64,000 bases of DNA from Anthonomus grandis grandis (lineage: Eukaryota; Arthropoda; Insecta; Coleoptera; Curculionidae): contig NC_065554.1 in NCBI RefSeq assembly GCF_022605725.1, forward strand, positions 7,397,100-7,461,099, given 5' to 3'. Numbering within the stretch: position 1 is the first letter of the stretch; every line of letters starts with the position of its first letter. The position numbers were made by a program, and so were the translations under genes. The notes under the pieces are model-generated. The model made no database searches. It was not told where the DNA came from and worked only from the letters and a program-made list of their open reading frames with translations. Shown piece by piece: positions 59,303 to 64,000 of the stretch.

Positions 59303-59315
59303 ATTAATATTCATT
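59303..59315 (+). repeat. Target-site duplication, left copy
   Basis: ATTAATATTCATT matches 59743-59755 exactly and abuts the palindrome on the left. Confidence 0.8.
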
Positions 59316-59370
59316 ATTGCGGAGGGTTCTTGGGTGGGGTCAGAAATAAAACAGAAACTTGTTTACCTAA

Positions 59371-59410
59371 ATGTCGACGTTTCGACTTATATTAAGTCAT
59401 CCTCAGGACA
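59371..59410 (-). ncRNA. Hammerhead-ribozyme-like motif, left arm
   Basis: The mirror copy of the right-arm motif on the minus strand: same CUGAGGA core, GACTT/AAGTC stem and GAAACGTCGAC. Confidence 0.7.
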
Positions 59411-59612
59411 CTAAGTCTAGGTTTCTTAAGTTATAATTAAAACACGTTTATAATAGGAGCGTAGAAATATTTTTAACATGGGTTAAATTGTAGGTGTTAT
59501 TGTGGGCAAACTAGAATCAACAATAACACCTACAATTTAACCCATGTTAAAAATAATTCTACGCTCCTATTATAAATGTGTTTTAATTATAACTAAAGAA
59601 ACCTAGACTTAG

Positions 59613-59652
59613 TGTCCTGAGGATGACTTAATATAAGTCGAAACGTCGACAT
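59613..59652 (+). ncRNA. Hammerhead-ribozyme-like motif, right arm
   Basis: CTGAGGATGACTT (59617-59629), loop, AAGTCGAAACGTCGAC. It has the CUGANGA core (CUGAGGA), stem II GACTT/AAGTC, GAAAC and a GUC cleavage triplet, all in correct order with minimal stem III. Better preserved than the motif at 13233-13272. Activity is untested. Confidence 0.7.
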
Positions 59653-59742
59653 TTAGGTAAACAGGTTTCTGTTTTATTTCTGACCCCACCCAACAACCCT
59701 CCGCAATATTGAAGATATTGGGTCACAAACACGAAAGTGAAA

Positions 59743-59755
59743 ATTAATATTCATT
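59743..59755 (+). repeat. Target-site duplication, right copy
   Basis: Exact 13-bp match to 59303-59315, the same duplication length as at the other Penelope-like copy (12040/13350). Confidence 0.8.
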
Positions 59756-60414
59756 CTAAATAAAGATAAAAAAAAGATTAAAAAAATAAATTCTGTATTA
59801 AAAAATAAAAACAAACAAAAAGCATTATCTACTTTTCAATAATTATAATAATAAGCATTAAAAACAAATTTTGACTAGGAAAAATAAAATATTTTTTTAT
59901 TAACAGAAAATTAATAAACCAAATACCTAAAAAATATAATAAAATTATAAATTTATTATTCTAATAAATAAGAAATAATATTGCAATAAAAAAATACTAA
60001 TATATTCCCTAAAAACTTAGACATTTTTCTTTTTGTTTGCACTTTTTAAAGTAAATTAATGTTGATTTTTTTCTGAAAACATCATTTTTACTTTTAAATA
60101 ATTATTTAAAAGAATGAAAAATTATGTGGTCTTTTGAAAATAGGCTTAGTTCAACGGGAAAAGCTTTATGAGATTGTAAGTTTAGAAATTCTTTTTTTCA
60201 AATCTTTCCCTTAAAAGCAGACTAAAAAATTAAATATATATGCAATTATATTATGTGATATCGTTGGCTTATTTAAGACCACAATGATGGGAAATTTTAA
60301 TTACTAAGCCATACATGTTTCTGATCAATTTTAATTTTTTGTCATTGAAGATTTTTTTTAACTAGAACAATAATAAGCCGCTTTAAGAATTGTATGTAAA
60401 ATGTAATTGGGATA
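59756..60414. other. AT-rich, no recognised feature
   Basis: Extremely A-rich around 59760-60000; nothing else seen. Confidence 0.4.
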
Positions 60415-61179
60415 CAGGGTCCTGCAATAGTACGTTGGTCTTACATAAAGCCTAAAAAAAAAGGTTGGCATTTTCCTAAAATGTTTTCTCCTAAAATTTG
60501 TTTGTGACTTGATAGCGTATGCCTGGAAAAAATTTTAAAATATATAGCATTTTTTATAAATCGGGTGTCCTATTTTTCTTTTTATTTTTGGCACTACCTT
60601 AAGCTACTTAGTATATGCGCTAAATATGACTTCATTGTCATGCGTAGTTTGACTGCAATATTTTTTTTTTAAATTAATAAATTACCGCATTATTTAATTT
60701 CATCTCAACATCAGAAATGTTAATTTAATGTCAACATTAGATTAAATTCGGATTCTAGAAGAATGGATGATTACTTTGACTCAAATAATTTTTTTCATCA
60801 TTCAAATTTTAAGAATTTAAAAGCTTCATTTCTCGCTGTTTTCAAATGAATATTTTTCATGCATTTAATGAAGAATTAATAAATGAATATTTTTTATTAT
60901 ATAAACATACTCACAATAATTATCTGTAGATATAACATTTTTAAATTAGAACCAGGAAATCTGCTTTCTAAATAAAATAGGTATTTTAGGTTATTTTAGT
61001 ATTTTTTGTTGCCTAGCAAAATATTTCAACTATTTTTCTAAATAAACTTTTGACATTTTTAATGACAATGCCATTTTTGTGTGTTTAATATCAACTAAGT
61101 ATTCCGTTATTTCAAGTTTTGTAACTTTGTTTCTAAAAGCTTTTGTTCAAAAGGTTTCTAAAGGAAATTGCATATAAAA

Positions 61180-62160
61180 TGCATTTTAGCAAGGAAGAAC
61201 TTGTTGACATGATATTTATGTTGGAAGAATTGCCCTTTAGCCTCTCGAATATATGAGGCGGGTTATCCTGATAGGAAATGTCCAGATAAAAAATCTTTGG
61301 AAAGCTATTAGCGAGATTCGTAGAGGCAGAGAATCTTTGTTACCCAAAAGTAGACAGAATGACCCATTATTAATCAGGAGCAAGAGTAAGATGTGTTATT
61401 AACGGTAACCGAAACTCCTCACCTAAGTCAAGCAAATATCGGAAGAGCAGTGGGAATAAATGAAGGATCAGTGCAAAGATTTTTAAAAAGGAACCATTTT
61501 TATTCATACGATATCCATGAACATCAAGTACTTTTTGATACGGATATACAAAACCAACTTGAATTTTATACTTGGAGCAGATATAAATTACAAAACGACC
61601 CCCAGTGTTTTAACGTCCTATTTACAGATAGCGCAACACTTCATATAAATGGATTAGTAAATAGTACATAACATAACTTTCACTATCATTCATCCGAAAA
61701 CCCCTATTTCATGCGGTAGATTGACTACCACCATACCTGGTCATTAAATGTGTGGGGTGGAATTATTTAAAGGACTATTATCGGTCCCTATTTTTTTATC
61801 GGGCATCCTAATGGATAAATTTACATTCAATTCTTATAAAATAAACTGCCCAGATCACTTGCTAATGTCGTATTAATTACTAAAATCCGAATGTGGTTTC
61901 GACAGGACGGAGCTCCTGCAAACTTTTCTCGAAATGTCACTGAACATTTGAATATGACGTTTGAAGGAAAATAAATTGGAAGAAATAGACCTATTAATTG
62001 GCCAGCCAAATCTCCTGATTTAACAAAATTGGATTTTTCTCTTGGGGTTTTATAAAATAAGTTTATAGAAATCAATCTACAACGGCAGTAGACGTGGAGC
62101 AGAGATTATGAGATAAATAAAAAGATAAGAGTTACGTTTGCTCAAGTAACTCCACAAACA
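61180..62160 (+). pseudogene. DD41D mariner-type transposase, decayed
   Basis: Starts MHFSKEELVDMIFMLEE (61180), then a frameshift. The piece 61393-61671 holds the HTH-like NIGRAVGINEGSVQRFLKRN and VLFTDSATLHINGLV, where FTD is the first catalytic Asp. After stops the peptide resumes with MWFRQDGAPANFSRNVTEHL (second Asp) and NWPAKSPDLTKLDFSLG (third Asp), 41 residues apart across one stop. No intact frame; inactive. Confidence 0.85.
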
Positions 62161-62382
62161 TGAAGTAGAAAAAAGTTTTCAGGAATATAATTATTTATTT
62201 TTTGAACAAAACGGAGGACACATTATTACACTTGATGTAATAATAATAAAATGATTAATATTTTTAATATGCTTGTTTAATTATTATCGTGAATATTTTA
62301 AAAACGACTAAAGATAGCTAATATGTTTATATAATAATAAATGTTGATTTATTAATTCTTCATTAAATGCATAAGAAATATA

Positions 62383-62457
62383 CAGGGTGTTCTACTTGAA
62401 AAAAGCGAAAAATAAAGCTTTAAACTTCATAAAAATTGAATATTAATGAACACCCTG
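62383..62457 (+). mobile_element. 75-bp mini inverted-repeat element
   Basis: CAGGGTGTTC (62383-62392) and GAACACCCTG (62448-62457) are perfect inverses, flanked by TA on both sides. No coding capacity. It looks like a MITE of a mariner-type family nested inside the larger DD41D element. Confidence 0.65.
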
Positions 62458-62834
62458 TATATGGCAGAAATAAACCATTTAAGTCTAAGTAATCCTCCAT
62501 TCTTCTAGAATCCAAATTTAATCTAATATTGACATTAATTTAACATCTAATGTCAAAATGAAACTAAATGATTTAGTGATTTTTTTTTGTAAAAAAAATT
62601 AAAACAGTCAAACTGCGCATGAAAAAGTAGCCTAAGGTAGTTTTAAAAATGATATAAAAAGAATGACACTCAGTTTTAAAAAAATACCGCTTATATCCCC
62701 ACACTTTTTTAAAGCACCCTGTATATTTGTAAAATATTTTCCAGGCATGCGCTATTACGTCCCAATAACATTTTAAGAGGTTAGAAAATGTTAACCTTTT
62801 TTTGTAGGCCAACGCACTGTTGAAGGACCCTGTA

Positions 62835-63109
62835 TATTAAAATTGATCACTTTATGATTTTCATTTAAACTGATAGTAAATTGCAGGAACATCATAAAAA
62901 TATCAATTTGAGAGTTATTTAAATTTGTGTCAAAATTAGCTCTGGTAATATTTAAATCTACTTACCGAGAATGTCCATGTACAAAAGATTTTAATTTAAT
63001 TAAATGTAACATCAAATGTGATTAAATTAAAATTTTTGGTTCCATCTAACAATATTTAATGGAACCAAAAAAGGTCTGGAGGACTTCCTTAAATTGATTT
63101 AGTGAATTT
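62835..63109. other. Spacer with a hairpin
   Basis: A perfect hairpin TTTTTGGTTCCA (63033-63044) / TGGAACCAAAAA (63060-63071) is the only visible structure. Confidence 0.55.
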
Positions 63110-63930
63110 ATCCTAGCATAAAGGTCACCTATGGAAATGGAGCAGAATTCTACTTTGCTATTTTTAGACCTTCTTATATTAAATATTAATAGCTATTTTG
63201 AGTTTGAAATATAAGGTAAGCCTTCAGACATCGATATAGTTATACCTTTCATAAGCAACCATCCCTTTAACCAAAAGTTTGTAGCCTTTAATTCACTTTT
63301 TCATAGATTATTTAATGTTTCACTATTCGGTAAAAAATTACAAAAATAAAAAAACCACATTATTCTGCAAATCACTTATAATAATAATTGCACTCTTCAC
63401 ATAATCAAAAGGCTCTACACCAAATATCTACATAAAAAATTAAACAAATCACTGCTTTCGACGCAAACTGCGGGCACTTCTAAAACATACCGCTTTTTAG
63501 TTTATTTAGGGAATGTTTCGTAGAGTATTAATAAGTTTTTGCTCTAACGAATTAAAATTAGCGCCTAATATATGTCTTACCACAGAGAACAACTTAAGTG
63601 TTGTTGTGACTAAGCAAAACCCTTAGTCACAACAACACTAAAGATAGAGTTCTAGCATAACATAGATTTAGTGTTAACCTGTTTGAATTGATTATTCCCA
63701 TCCAGAATGTAAAGTTTGTTAAGTAGGTAAAAGCGGAAGGAGAATTGAGGTCAGAGCAAATGAACAACTTAGACTCACTAACAGAAATAAAAATACTTTT
63801 ATAACAACTTTTGGAGTCAGAATATGGTTCGCAAAAAGGGTTGAAATTGAACTTATTGGAAACTTTTGAAACAAATAGAGCCATTAAATCTCCTTTTTTT
63901 ATTTGCGTCAATGAACAGACTAACTTTGAG
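63110..63930 (+). pseudogene. Penelope-like element remnant, second lineage
   Basis: The plus-strand peptide STLLFLDLLILNINSYFEFE then GKPSDIDIVIPFISNHPFNQ and KFVAFNSLFHRLFNVSL (63125-63330) matches the RT thumb block of Penelope-like elements ('FLDL.I......f.iyRKPt.td..I...S.HP..hK.aaf....hR'). Later, SHPECKVC, a stop in place of Tyr, and VGKSGRRIEVRANEQLRLTN (63690-63785) correspond to the YVG.sGR..e.R..EH part of the GIY-YIG endonuclease. Frameshifts and stops are frequent. The sequence differs clearly from the copy at 12108-13103, so it belongs to another lineage. Confidence 0.75.
63597..63639. repeat. 18-bp perfect hairpin inside the Penelope-like remnant
   Basis: AGTGTTGTTGTGACTAAG (63597-63614) and CTTAGTCACAACAACACT (63622-63639) pair perfectly around a 7-nt loop, between the RT thumb and endonuclease remnants. 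Confidence 0.8.
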
Positions 63931-64000
63931 AGCTTAATATTTTTTTATTCAAATAGCCCTCATAAATAAATAAATAATAATTAATAAAATTTTCCTGCTG

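Larger units (their letters stand above)
59316..59742. mobile_element. Penelope-like inverted terminal-repeat pair with 13-bp TSD
   Basis: A near-perfect palindrome with 188-bp arms (59316-59503 and 59520-59707, a handful of mismatches, no gap) and a 16-nt centre. A short right extension (59708-59742) follows. The insertion is flanked by the exact 13-bp repeat ATTAATATTCATT (59303-59315 and 59743-59755). Each arm carries a hammerhead-like motif pointing in opposite directions. No protein frame is present. This is what remains if a Penelope-like element keeps only its inverted pLTR and its 3' pLTR. Confidence 0.85.
60415..62832 (+). mobile_element. Long-TIR DD41D mariner element, second family
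   Basis: A 2,418-bp element. The ends CAGGGTCCTGCAATAGTACG (60415) and its imperfect inverse at 62832 are flanked by TA (60413-60414, 62833-62834). The inverted similarity continues for about 370 bp per side: shared blocks include ATAGCGTATGCCTGGAAAA / inverse at 62738, the CATGCGTAGTTTGACTG block / inverse at 62607, and the TCTAGAAGAATGGATGA block / inverse near 62495. A decayed transposase lies inside. A 75-bp mini-element sits in the 3' part (62383-62457). Confidence 0.88.

Noticed and set aside
60905..60945. Minus-strand ATG with short hydrophobic start and a GTGAGT donor, as a signal-peptide exon of the cuticular gene
   Set aside because: It lies in non-coding sequence of the DD41D mariner element, has only about eight codons and no acceptor partner; a chance match is likely.
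1..64000. CRISPR arrays, operons, bacterial promoters or phage modules
   Set aside because: Split genes with GT-AG introns, LINEs, mariners and a cuticular protein show animal nuclear DNA; tandem repeats present are minisatellites or foldback units without regular unique spacers.

Overview
This window looks like intron-rich, repeat-packed DNA from an insect genome, possibly a beetle; the order is an inference. It is strongly AT-rich. It carries exons of a chitin-binding (RR, chitin_bind_4) cuticular protein with small insect-type introns, and almost everything else recognisable is decayed transposable elements. There are no bacterial features (operons, Shine-Dalgarno sites, CRISPR). Host genes: four well-supported exons on the minus strand (8129-7963, 7905-7716, 1993-1844, 1786-1556) join in frame into a cuticular protein whose RR domain straddles the first junction. 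A fifth minus-strand exon (46143-46051) has compatible phase and may be the upstream exon of the same gene. If so, about 38 kb of this window is a single TE-filled intron, and the gene continues beyond both window edges. A candidate plus-strand exon (54682-54879) and an unrecognised 100-codon ORF (23310-23008) are the only other possible host genes. Layout: 2.3-5.4 kb holds LINE remnants inside the 5.7-kb cuticle-gene intron. 9.8-19.6 kb is a field of LINE fragments around a 5'-truncated Penelope-like element (12053-13349) with a readable RT/GIY-YIG frame. 20.8-27.6 kb is a long-TIR mariner-type element split by about 4.7 kb of insertion that contains a nearly intact DD82E (Sailor-type) transposon (23452-25542). 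28.4-34.6 kb holds LINE ORF1 and ORF2 pieces and a short-TIR mariner relic. 36.7-38.6 kb is a DD41D mariner with long TIRs. 38.7-45.0 kb is a nest: a LINE split by a foldback element, followed by a Tc1 element split by a rearranged LTR-element cluster with a minisatellite. 46.8-52.8 kb holds two LINEs. 54.9-59.3 kb has nothing recognisable. 59.3-59.7 kb is a hammerhead-bearing Penelope palindrome with a 13-bp target duplication. 60.4-62.8 kb is another DD41D mariner, and 63.1-63.9 kb a second type of Penelope-like remnant. No functional gene system linking several genes is visible. The interest lies in transposon biology: inverted Penelope terminal repeats with 13-bp duplications, several different DD41D mariners, a Sailor copy with only one nonsense codon, and composite nested structures whose order of insertion can be read.
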